Positions 1 through 6,068 of a DNA stretch of 7,803 nt are shown here, piece after piece (position 1 is the stretch's first letter; every line of letters starts with the position of its first letter). The DNA comes from Clostridium sp. CAG:921 (GTDB lineage: Bacteria > Bacillota > Clostridia > TANB77 > CAG-465). The translations under genes and the position numbers were made by a program. Below the pieces are notes generated by a model. It ran no database searches and was not told where the DNA came from. It saw nothing but the letters and a program-made list of their open reading frames with translations. The stretch is from assembly GCA_000433135.1 (NCBI GenBank), contig HF991999.1:12481-20283 (forward strand). The letters are read 5' to 3'.

Positions 1-798
1 TATTTTATGAAATATGTAAAAAAGAAAGAAGAAAGTTATGTTCTAAATGAAAAGGAATATATTATCAAAAAGGATTCTAGTTTAGTAATTAAATTTTATA
101 TAGACAATAAAGATATTATATATGTAGATGGTGATGCACTAAAAAATAAAAAAAGTATTGTAAAAAAGATAAATAATGAAATTTCAAACTATACATGCTT
201 AATATTTAGTTTTGAATTTGCAAATGTAACAACTAAATTAAAGGTAATTGATAAAGTTATTTGTTTGCTAAAATATATTGAAAAGAAGGTTAAGCTAAAT
301 AATAAAACTGTGTATTTTTTCCTTAGTAGTGAGTATTTTAATTATGTTAAGTTTATAGAGTGCAGTGTAGAACTATTTAATATTGTAAAAAAATCTGAAA
401 GGATAGAAAAAATTTACGATAGGACGTGTGAATATTTGGATAATGTTGTTATAAAAAATAACATATGTGAGTTTAAAGACGATAGGTGTTTAGTAAAACG
501 TAATACTAATTGCTTAATAGGCTGTTGTCAGCATTTTAAGCATTGGAGAATAGGAATGCTTTTTGAAACAAAACTTTATGTTTGTGAATATCAAAGAAGC
601 AAATCATGCGCTACAAAGTGTCTTTCTTGCAAAATGTTTATGTGTGATGAAGTTCAAAAAAAAGGGTATAGATTTACTGTAAATAATGTGTTAACTATAA
701 AAAGGTACTTTAATGTAATTCAAAAAATAATTTCAATAACTACATTTTACACTTCAAGAGAAAAATTTTTAAAAAAGCTAAATAGGGCATCTTTATAA
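1..798 (+). CDS. Cysteine-rich protein of unknown function (possibly 5'-truncated)
   Basis: I do not recognise this gene with confidence. The first ATG is at 7, but the frame is open to the window edge and the six bases before the ATG (TATTTT) cannot hold a ribosome binding site, so the true start may lie outside; numbering here is from that ATG (263 residues). The N-terminal ~150 residues are Lys/Asn/Ile-rich with alternating hydrophobic stretches and no obvious signal peptide. The C-terminal half holds a dense cysteine cluster: C161, C169, C173-C174, C193, C201, C205, C208 and C213. The spacing C-x7-C-x3-C-x2-C-x4-C between 193 and 213 suggests metal or Fe-S binding. A basic/aromatic tail follows (about 220-263). 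Similar Cys-rich tails occur, from memory, in uncharacterised clostridial proteins, some with radical-SAM domains, but no CxxxCxxC radical-SAM signature is visible here. The gene ends at a TAA just before a strong terminator. Confidence 0.75.
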   Translation, partial: YFMKYVKKKEESYVLNEKEYIIKKDSSLVIKFYIDNKDIIYVDGDALKNKKSIVKKINNEISNYTCLIFSFEFANVTTKLKVIDKVICLLKYIEKKVKLNNKTVYFFLSSEYFNYVKFIECSVELFNIVKKSERIEKIYDRTCEYLDNVVIKNNICEFKDDRCLVKRNTNCLIGCCQHFKHWRIGMLFETKLYVCEYQRSKSCATKCLSCKMFMCDEVQKKGYRFTVNNVLTIKRYFNVIQKIISITTFYTSREKFLKKLNRASL

Positions 799-810
799 TA
801 AAAAAATCAA

Positions 811-866
811 CTAGTAATTTAATTTCTATCAAAATAATCAGATGAATTAAATTACTAGCTTTTTTT
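811..866. terminator. Bidirectional Rho-independent terminator between convergent genes
   Basis: A perfect 14-bp inverted repeat (811-824 with 845-858) encloses a 20-nt loop. On the plus strand the stem is followed by CTTTTTTT (859-866), which ends the Cys-rich gene. On the minus strand the A-rich run at about 798-807 supplies a U-tract a few bases past the stem, so the same hairpin can also end the convergent ATP-grasp gene. Confidence 0.88.
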
Positions 867-874
867 ATAAAACA

Positions 875-1888
875 TTATATTCCATATATTTCTTTATCAA
901 ATTTTGGCTTTAGACCTTTTAAATCACTTTCAAGGTGAACTTCAGATTGGAATAAATCATGTCCTGGAAAAGGATTTGCTTCAACAATTAATGCATCCTC
1001 TTGAGTGATTGCAACATCGAATCCAATATAACGAAGACCGTCCATTTCTTTAGCACATTCCTTAGCAATAGAAATAGCTTTATCAAAATTAGGAATTTTG
1101 AAGCCTATTATTTCTTTTTGAGTAGCAGGATGTTTTGTATAAACATTTCCAATTTTGTCTACAGCAGGTTTTCTAACAATCCCATCATCACTTACTACGG
1201 TAAATAATCCACCATTGTTGAAGTTATCTACAGATTTGTTGCTATTTCCAATTCTTAGTCCAATAAATAGTATTACAATTGAACCATCATCTTTTTTTAG
1301 AGTAACTATTCTTACTGTATTAACAGAAGTGGGATTTAGCGATGACATTTCAGAATTTTGATTTATACATTCTTCTGCTAAAGTTTGATGAGAAGCTTTT
1401 AATTTATTATATAGATCTTCTAGGTTGGTATTTTTATCAATTTTTAATTTTTCAACACCTTTACCGCAACTTTCATCAATTGGTTTTACGACAAATTCGT
1501 TATGTTTTTTTGTAAATTTTATAAAATCATCTAAATTGCATTCATCAAGCGAAATCCAATCTCTTTTTAAATACTTTGAATGATGCTTATTAAAATATAG
1601 TTTATTTCCGTTTTTCTTCATAGTTTCTTTATCATTTAGGTACGTAACATATTTATTATTAACACCACGTGTTATATAAGTTTTTCTTTGTTCATCGCTT
1701 AAGTTATACATTTTAAACACTCTATAATCAACATAACCAGCCATGTATTTAGAGCCACATTGTATAATGTCTGCTAAAATCACGAATCTATTTTTTCCAG
1801 TTTCTTTACTTATTTGTGATGCTGTTTTAAACATAGCAGCATAATTCATAGTAAATAGTCGCCTAAATATATATGATACTTTTGACAT
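875..1888 (-). CDS. Sugar-transfer-associated-type ATP-grasp protein
   Basis: Intact 337-residue protein of the ATP-grasp superfamily, most like the 'sugar-transfer associated ATP-grasp' family. These enzymes use ATP to activate a carboxylate and ligate it to an amine or similar acceptor; the substrate here is unknown. The N-terminal ~120 residues (KTASQISKETGKN, then a Tyr-rich segment) match the usual family lead-in. ATP-grasp signatures follow in order: FVVKP at 132-136 (ATP-contacting lysine K135), a flexible loop ESCGKGVEKL at 139-148, E172/E173, NTVRI at 190-194, GFDVAI at 289-294 and the Mg-binding EANPFPGHD at 303-311. All expected metal-binding acidic/Asn residues (D291, E303, N305) are present. 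The ATG at 1886-1888 is supported by a GAGGTGAT ribosome binding site 3-4 bases upstream and a consensus promoter. No signal peptide or membrane segment is seen. It is transcribed alone, divergent from the MurT/GatD operon, so a role in envelope or surface-sugar metabolism is only an inference. Confidence 0.87.
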   Translation of the reverse strand: MSKVSYIFRRLFTMNYAAMFKTASQISKETGKNRFVILADIIQCGSKYMAGYVDYRVFKMYNLSDEQRKTYITRGVNNKYVTYLNDKETMKKNGNKLYFNKHHSKYLKRDWISLDECNLDDFIKFTKKHNEFVVKPIDESCGKGVEKLKIDKNTNLEDLYNKLKASHQTLAEECINQNSEMSSLNPTSVNTVRIVTLKKDDGSIVILFIGLRIGNSNKSVDNFNNGGLFTVVSDDGIVRKPAVDKIGNVYTKHPATQKEIIGFKIPNFDKAISIAKECAKEMDGLRYIGFDVAITQEDALIVEANPFPGHDLFQSEVHLESDLKGLKPKFDKEIYGI

Positions 1889-1914
1889 TAAATCACCTCG
1901 TTATTACAACAAAA

Positions 1915-1943
1915 AGTATAATACAAAGGCTATAAAAAGTCAA
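1915..1943 (-). promoter_or_regulatory. Sigma-A-type promoter of the ATP-grasp gene
   Basis: On the minus strand, -35 TTGACT (1938-1943) and -10 TATACT (1915-1920) are separated by exactly 17 bp. The -10 element lies 26 bp upstream of the ATG, giving a short leader that contains the GAGGTGAT ribosome binding site at 1892-1899. Confidence 0.72.
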
Positions 1944-2060
1944 CCTATTTGTGACATATCTATTTTAAACCTATATTTGTGCAGTATATTTTAATACATT
2001 GTTAAAACATTCTATAAGAAAAATTTATATATTAAATGTAAAACAAAAAGAGAAAATAAA

Positions 2061-2096
2061 AGGAGGTTAATAAAAAGTTAGTTAAATAAAAAGTTA
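2061..2096 (+). repeat. Orphan Shine-Dalgarno followed by a 12-bp direct repeat
   Basis: A perfect AGGAGGT (2061-2067) sits in the divergent intergenic region with no ATG, GTG or TTG at a usable distance. Directly after it, AATAAAAAGTTA occurs twice (2069-2080 and 2085-2096), with a 16-bp period. Both copies lie upstream of the predicted murT promoter. It may be the remnant of a small lost gene or a regulator-binding tandem; low sequence complexity makes chance a real alternative. Confidence 0.35.
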
Positions 2097-2118
2097 AATG
2101 AAACCGTTGAATAATTTA

Positions 2119-2147
2119 TTGAAAAATGGGTACATAAGTAGTATAAT
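2119..2147 (+). promoter_or_regulatory. Sigma-A-type promoter of the murT-gatD operon
   Basis: -35 TTGAAA (2119-2124) and a perfect -10 TATAAT (2142-2147) are separated by 17 bp. The ATG of the murT-like gene is 33 bp beyond the -10, preceded by GAGGGAGGT at 2165-2173. Confidence 0.72.
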
Positions 2148-2179
2148 AAATTATATTATTTAACGAGGGAGGTATAAAA

Positions 2180-3514
2180 ATGAAATTTTTATCAATATTA
2201 GTTGCTAAAACTTTAATAAAATTAGGAAATTTAATAGGAAAAGGAAGTTGCTTCCCTGGCTCTGTAGCTCTTAAAATAGATAAAAATATTCTTGAAAAAT
2301 TAAATATCAATAGTAAGATAATTGCAGTAACAGGGAGTTCTGGAAAAGGTAGTACTTCTTCTGTAATTGTAAATGCTTTAACAAATCTTGGACATGATGT
2401 AATATATAATTATAAAGGTGCAAATTTGAATTCTGGAATTGCTACATTATTACTAGAAAATTGTGACTTTAAAGGCAATATTAATAGTGATTATATAGTT
2501 TTAGAAATGGATGAAAGATATGCTAAATATGTATTTGGCAGTGTTAAACCAGATTATTTGGTCGTAACAAATATAACAAGAGACCAACCACCACGTCAAG
2601 GAAATTTTGACATTGTAAAAGATGATATAAAAAAATCAATTCAAGATAATACAAAATTGATACTAAATGGGGATGATCCATATCTTAGAAAGCTAGTTAA
2701 AGACTTAGATAATAAAGCATTTTATTATAGTGTTGATAAAAATTCTTCGTCAACCACTAGTAGCATGTTTAAAAACTTAAATATAACACGTTGTCCTATA
2801 TGTAATTCAAAACTTATATATGATTATTATAACTTTGAACATTTAGGAAAGTATAAATGTAGTAAATGTGATTTTTCTAGTCCTGAATCATTTACTCGTG
2901 TAACAAATATTGATTTTGATGCAAACACTATAACTTTAAATGAAAAATATAATATTCATTTAGTTTCTAGATTATTATTTAATGTATATAACGTAGCAGC
3001 TGCATATACAGTTTTGAAACTTCTAGGAATAAATGAAAACGAAATTTCAAACCAAGTATCAAAGCAATTACAAAATAAAAAGATATATAGCCAATACAAG
3101 TATAAAGATAGAAATGTATATACGCTAAATAATAAAAATGAAAATGCTACGACCTTTAATCAGTCTTTGATGTTTTTAAATACGTATGATTGTAAAAAAA
3201 CAATTGTGGTAGGTTGGAAAGAAATAAGTAGAAGATATAAATTTAATGATATTTCTTGGCTTTATGATGTGGATTTTGAGATTCTAAAAAATCATGAAAT
3301 AGATAAAGTTATATGCATAGGTGTACAAAATTATGATATAGCAACTAGAATTTATTTAGCTGGTATTGAGGCTAATAAAATTAAAACTTTTGAAACTGTA
3401 AAAGAGGGAACTGACTATATAAAAGGAAATACAAATGGTGATATTTTTGCAATACTTAACTTTGATTATGTAGAACCTTTTAATGAGAATATGAAAGGAG
3501 ATGTAATTAAATGA
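2180..3514 (+). CDS. murT: MurT-like Mur ligase (lipid II isoglutaminyl synthase, ligase subunit), divergent
   Basis: MurT is the ATP-dependent Mur-ligase subunit that, with GatD, amidates the alpha-carboxyl of D-Glu in lipid II on the cytoplasmic face of the membrane. This 444-residue protein has the family's usual length and layout: N-terminal segment with PGSVALKID (26-34), P-loop at 51-59, VLEMDE (107-112), TNITRDQ (130-136), a Cys4 zinc ribbon (C205, C208, C227, C230) inserted in the central domain as in known MurT, NVYNVAAAY (268-276), and the C-terminal domain with DISW-LYDVDFE (357-367), the acidic region that supplies the Asp of the MurT/GatD catalytic triad. Oddities: the P-loop reads TGSSGKGST, like folylpolyglutamate synthase GKGS rather than the usual TGTNGKTTT of MurT, and the usual KNPxGFN and DGxDxSW surroundings are altered (KNENATTFNQ; RRYKFNDISW). 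The start has a strong ribosome binding site. The stop is TGA directly followed by TAA, and its ATGA overlaps the gatD-like start, so translation is likely coupled. Family assignment is firm; the exact reaction is not. Confidence 0.88.
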   Translation: MKFLSILVAKTLIKLGNLIGKGSCFPGSVALKIDKNILEKLNINSKIIAVTGSSGKGSTSSVIVNALTNLGHDVIYNYKGANLNSGIATLLLENCDFKGNINSDYIVLEMDERYAKYVFGSVKPDYLVVTNITRDQPPRQGNFDIVKDDIKKSIQDNTKLILNGDDPYLRKLVKDLDNKAFYYSVDKNSSSTTSSMFKNLNITRCPICNSKLIYDYYNFEHLGKYKCSKCDFSSPESFTRVTNIDFDANTITLNEKYNIHLVSRLLFNVYNVAAAYTVLKLLGINENEISNQVSKQLQNKKIYSQYKYKDRNVYTLNNKNENATTFNQSLMFLNTYDCKKTIVVGWKEISRRYKFNDISWLYDVDFEILKNHEIDKVICIGVQNYDIATRIYLAGIEANKIKTFETVKEGTDYIKGNTNGDIFAILNFDYVEPFNENMKGDVIK

Positions 3515-4221
3515 TAAAAATAGCATATTTATATCGTGATTTGTTAAATTTATACGGTGAAAGTGGAAATATAATCGCTATGGAAAGAGCTTTAAAAGCA
3601 CTAAATGTTGATTATTCTGTAGATGAGTTATCAATAGGTGATAATATAGTGTTAAATAATTATGATTTTGTGTATATTGGCTCTGGAACGGAAGAAAATA
3701 TAAAAATTGTATCAGAAGATATAATAAAATATAAGGATAGTATAAAAAAATATATAAATGACGAGAAAGTGATGTTAGTTACTGGAAATAGCATCGTACT
3801 TTTTGCAAACTGTTTAAAAGATGAAAATGATAGTACTATTTTTAATGGATTAGGAATAATAAATTCTGATGCTAGAGTTTCAAGTAAACGAATAGTATGT
3901 GAGTCTTTATTTAAAAGTGAAGGTCTAAGAGATGATATCATTGGATTTCAAAATCGAGGATTTTATTTAGATACATTAAAGGATGATGATAAGTTATTTG
4001 ATGTCGTAAGTGGAGTAGGCGTAAATGAGAATTTGAATATAGAAGGAATGAATAAAAATAATTTTTACGCTACATTTTTAATAGGTCCTATTTTGGTAAG
4101 AAATCCTGAGATGTTAAATTGTTTTGTAAACCTTATATTAAAAGATGAAAAATTTGTGAAACTAGATTTTGCAAAAGAAGCATATGAAAAATTTAAGGCT
4201 TTATATTATGGTAAGAATTAG
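3511..4221 (+). CDS. gatD: GatD-like class I glutamine amidotransferase subunit lacking catalytic Cys and His
   Basis: GatD is the glutaminase that feeds ammonia to MurT for lipid II amidation. This 236-residue protein has the family length and signatures: LYRDLLNLYGESGNI (7-21; usual HLYPDLLNLYGDRGN), YIGSGTEEN (55-63; usual GGGQDxEQ), the nucleophile-elbow strand VMLVTGNS (87-94), FNGLGII (111-117), GFQNRG (145-150; usual GFENHGG), and FLIGPILVRNP (189-199; usual YLHGPLLPKNP). The catalytic Cys of the usual ICGGYQ elbow is Thr91 (codon ACT at 3781) and the catalytic His of YLHGP is Ile191 (codon ATA at 4081). Neither C101 nor C130 lies at the elbow. By homology it should have no glutamine-hydrolysing activity. 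The frame is intact, is preceded by AAAGGAGATG, and overlaps murT by 4 bp, so it looks maintained rather than decaying. It may be a structural partner of an ammonia-dependent MurT or part of a changed enzyme. The symbol reflects homology, not activity. Confidence 0.85.
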   Translation: MIKIAYLYRDLLNLYGESGNIIAMERALKALNVDYSVDELSIGDNIVLNNYDFVYIGSGTEENIKIVSEDIIKYKDSIKKYINDEKVMLVTGNSIVLFANCLKDENDSTIFNGLGIINSDARVSSKRIVCESLFKSEGLRDDIIGFQNRGFYLDTLKDDDKLFDVVSGVGVNENLNIEGMNKNNFYATFLIGPILVRNPEMLNCFVNLILKDEKFVKLDFAKEAYEKFKALYYGKN

Positions 4222-4237
4222 TATAAAACTCTTATAT

Positions 4238-4282
4238 AACAGAAAAGTAAATTTTGATAAATTTGTTTACTTTTCTGTTTTT
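4238..4282 (+). terminator. Rho-independent terminator of the murT-gatD operon
   Basis: A perfect 14-bp inverted repeat (4238-4251 with 4266-4279) surrounds a 14-nt loop, and the 3' arm runs into a T-tract (4278-4282). It starts 17 bp after the gatD stop codon. Its 3' arm also contains the likely -35 of the next promoter. Confidence 0.87.
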
Positions 4283-4294
4283 CTATGCTATAAT
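4266..4294 (+). promoter_or_regulatory. Extended -10 promoter of the NAD kinase gene, embedded in a terminator
   Basis: A perfect -10 TATAAT (4289-4294) is preceded by TGC (4286-4288), giving an extended -10. TTTACT at 4266-4271, exactly 17 bp upstream, is the likely -35 and lies inside the 3' arm of the preceding terminator. The leader to the ATG is about 45 nt and carries TTGGAGGA just before the start. Confidence 0.68.
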
Positions 4295-4346
4295 CTTTAC
4301 GTAACTTTTTGAAGCGGTCTAATATGATTTTATTGGAGGATAGATT

Positions 4347-5198
4347 ATGGAAAAAAAAGTTGTACGTAATATTAGATTTATGACTAATGAGTATACAGAT
4401 AGTCAAGAGATTTTAGAAAAAGCGCGGAGAACTATTAACAAAAATGAGCTTAATTTTAAAGTAGTTGATGATGATAGTGCAGATATTGTTGTTCCGATTG
4501 GTGGAGATGGAGCTTTTTTAAAAGCTTTTAGAAAAACAAATTTTAATTCTGATTTGGTATACGTTGGAATTAATACAGGAACTATTGGCTTTTTGCAGTC
4601 AGCAGATGAAAATATGCTTGAAAAAACTTTAGAAGTTATTTCTAAAGGTCTTGAAAAGTATAGATTGCTTCCTCTTTTGGACATCACATTTAAATTTGAA
4701 GATCATTGTGAAGTTCACAAAGCTATTAATGAGATTGAGATAGGTGGTTGCTATGGAAAGGTGTTTGACTTTTCACAGCTTGTAAATGGATGTTATTTGC
4801 ACGAGGCAAGAGCAAGTGGAATCATTATTTCCTCTTCGACTGGAAGTACAGCAGTAAATAAAAGCTATGGAGGACCAATACTTATGGCTGATGGATTTGT
4901 AGTATCGACTATACGTGGCATTGCAAATAGTCCTACTAAAAAACCCTATGTAGCACAGCCAATTGTAGCAAAGTCTACGAAAATTGTATTTCCTGATATC
5001 AATAAGGAAAGGGAAAAAAATCCAAATTTTAATAGATTTAGAAATCCAGTTTACTTTGCAATTGATGGTTTGGTTCTAGATAATATTGATCAAAATAATT
5101 TACTGTCTATTGAAGTTTCAGTAAGTAATGAAAAATTACGCACTGTGAATTTCTCTGGTTTATCACGAATCGAAGTGATTCGTGACAAATTATTGTAA
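4347..5198 (+). CDS. nadK: NAD kinase
   Basis: Cytosolic ATP-NAD kinase that phosphorylates NAD to NADP, the only known route to NADP. The 283-residue length is normal. Signatures in order: the diacylglycerol-kinase-like GGDGAFLKAF at 52-61 (catalytic GGDG, D54), GINTGTIGF at 74-82 (usual GINxGHLGF), NEIEIGG at 128-134 (usual NDv/NEv NAD-contacting motif), STGSTA at 164-169 followed by SYGGPIL, and a C-terminal beta-rich part with FAIDG. Variations from common bacterial enzymes: the Asp-Gly that usually precedes the STPTGSTAY motif is Ser157-Gly158, and the motif itself reads SSSTGSTAV. These look like lineage variation and do not remove the GGDG or TGSTA core. The ATG is supported by GGAGGA at 4335-4340. 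It is transcribed as a single gene between two terminators. A perfect 9-bp hairpin lies within its last codons (5163-5185). Confidence 0.95.
   Translation: MEKKVVRNIRFMTNEYTDSQEILEKARRTINKNELNFKVVDDDSADIVVPIGGDGAFLKAFRKTNFNSDLVYVGINTGTIGFLQSADENMLEKTLEVISKGLEKYRLLPLLDITFKFEDHCEVHKAINEIEIGGCYGKVFDFSQLVNGCYLHEARASGIIISSSTGSTAVNKSYGGPILMADGFVVSTIRGIANSPTKKPYVAQPIVAKSTKIVFPDINKEREKNPNFNRFRNPVYFAIDGLVLDNIDQNNLLSIEVSVSNEKLRTVNFSGLSRIEVIRDKLL
5163..5185 (+). other. Perfect 9-bp hairpin inside the 3' end of nadK
   Basis: TCACGAATC (5163-5171) pairs perfectly with GATTCGTGA (5177-5185) across a 5-nt loop. It is GC-richer than its surroundings and lies 13 bp before the end of the coding region. There is no T-tract behind it, so it is not an intrinsic terminator by itself. 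It could stabilise the mRNA 3' end or slow the ribosome, or be a by-product of the encoded residues. Confidence 0.5.
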
Positions 5199-5210
5199 TT
5201 GTTAAAGTAT

Positions 5211-5263
5211 AAAAAATACACTTTATTTATGTACATTTTGTACGTATGTAAAGTGTATTTTTT
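5211..5263 (+). terminator. Rho-independent terminator after nadK
   Basis: A 15-bp perfect stem, AAAAAATACACTTTA (5211-5225) with its complement at 5249-5263, ends in TTTTTT. An inner GTAC/GTAC pairing (5231-5234 with 5240-5243) extends the structure. It begins 12 bp after the nadK stop. The A-run on the 5' side means it could also act on minus-strand transcripts. Confidence 0.87.
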
Positions 5264-5305
5264 ATTAAATGTAAGTTTTTATCACATATAAATTATTAGT
5301 TTTTG

Positions 5306-5311
5306 TATAAT
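5306..5311 (+). promoter_or_regulatory. Candidate -10 element for the ZIP transporter gene
   Basis: A perfect TATAAT lies 39 bp upstream of the ATG. No convincing -35 is found 16-18 bp before it, so the promoter is tentative and may need an activator or be a chance match in A+T-rich DNA. Confidence 0.35.
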
Positions 5312-5350
5312 TAAGTATAGTTAAATAATTTAATTTATAGGAGTTGAGTC

Positions 5351-6052
5351 ATGATAGGAATTAAATTAACTTTATTGGTATTCGTACTTGGATGTGTTAG
5401 TGGATTAGTTTCAAGTGCAGTTTCTTATATAATTACATTTAATAAATTTTTTAGTATCTCATCACTTTGCCTTATTATAGCAGGAATAATGAATAGCATT
5501 GTATGTTTTGACATGATACCAGAAGCTATAACTATTTCAAACATGTTGTATACAATTTTAGGGATAGTTTTAGGTATTTTTGTAGTATTTTTAGTAGATG
5601 TAAAAAATAACAAAAACGTAAGTTATAAAAACTCAAATTATATATTGGTTATTTCTATGATTATTCATAATATTGTAGAGGGAATTATAATTGGTGCAGG
5701 ATTTACATTATCAAAATCTCTTGGAATTAGTATACTTATTTCAATGTTTTTTCATGATATACCTGAGTGTTTGATTGTTTCGATTAATGTTTTTAATCAT
5801 AATAAAAATAAATTAAAGAATTTATTGCTTAATTGTTTTGTGGGTGCAAGTTCGTGTATAGGAACATATATTGGTTATATATTTGGAGATTTTAGTAAAA
5901 TTTTTGTAGCACTATTACTTTCGATTGCTTCAGGTACTATGTTATATGGAGTTTCAAATAATTTAATTTCATCTTTAGATACAAAAAATAAGTATATTTA
6001 CTTGTGGTATGTAGTTGGAATGATAATTGGTATACTAATTACTAAATATTAG
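5351..6052 (+). CDS. ZIP-family divalent metal transporter (integral membrane)
   Basis: A 233-residue, very hydrophobic protein with about seven to eight predicted membrane segments, matching bacterial ZIP transporters (ZupT-like), which move Zn, Fe, Mn or related divalent cations into the cytoplasm. The two metal-binding helix motifs are visible: HNIVEG at 106-111 (usual HNxPEG) and HDIPEC at 135-140 (usual HEIPEG/HExxHE). H106, N107, E110, H135, D136 and E139 can therefore supply the binuclear metal site. CFDMIPEA at 52-59 matches the conserved second-helix region. The loop before helix 4 (83-96) is short and lacks the His-rich stretch seen in many ZIPs. Departures are Pro to Val in the first motif, Glu to Asp and Gly to Cys in the second, so metal preference cannot be inferred. 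The ATG is preceded by AGGAG at 5339-5343. It is transcribed alone between two terminators. Confidence 0.85.
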   Translation: MIGIKLTLLVFVLGCVSGLVSSAVSYIITFNKFFSISSLCLIIAGIMNSIVCFDMIPEAITISNMLYTILGIVLGIFVVFLVDVKNNKNVSYKNSNYILVISMIIHNIVEGIIIGAGFTLSKSLGISILISMFFHDIPECLIVSINVFNHNKNKLKNLLLNCFVGASSCIGTYIGYIFGDFSKIFVALLLSIASGTMLYGVSNNLISSLDTKNKYIYLWYVVGMIIGILITKY

Positions 6053-6068
6053 TAATTTTTCTAAATTT

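Noticed and set aside
1001..1361. Two overlapping plus-strand frames of 68 codons each
   Set aside because: Both lie antisense within the well-supported ATP-grasp gene and have no ribosome binding site or recognisable protein features.
2098..2163. A 21-codon open frame starting ATG AAA CCG between the divergent promoters
   Set aside because: The AGGAGGT at 2061-2067 is about 30 bases away from its ATG, and the frame contains the whole murT promoter, including the TATAAT. It is more likely non-coding.
3512..3517. TGA followed directly by TAA at the end of murT, raising the idea that TGA codes for Trp (code 4)
   Set aside because: Trp is encoded by TGG throughout, no gene needs an internal TGA, and the TGA is explained by the ATGA overlap with the next gene. 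The standard bacterial code fits.
3660..3941. A 93-codon minus-strand frame inside the gatD-like gene
   Set aside because: It is a Phe/Ser-rich shadow of the real coding strand in A+T-rich DNA, without start signals.
3511..4221. Loss of GatD catalytic residues as a sequencing or frameshift artefact
   Set aside because: Family motifs continue in the same frame on both sides of Thr91 and Ile191, and both changes need several base substitutions relative to Cys and His contexts, so a local read error does not explain them.
4403..4687. A 94-codon minus-strand frame inside nadK
   Set aside because: Antisense to conserved NAD kinase motifs, with no ribosome binding site.
5306..5340. A possible DtxR/MntR-type operator in the A+T-rich region before the ZIP transporter
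   Set aside because: No clear inverted repeat matching a known metal-regulator box could be aligned; T/A-rich pseudo-symmetry is expected here by chance.
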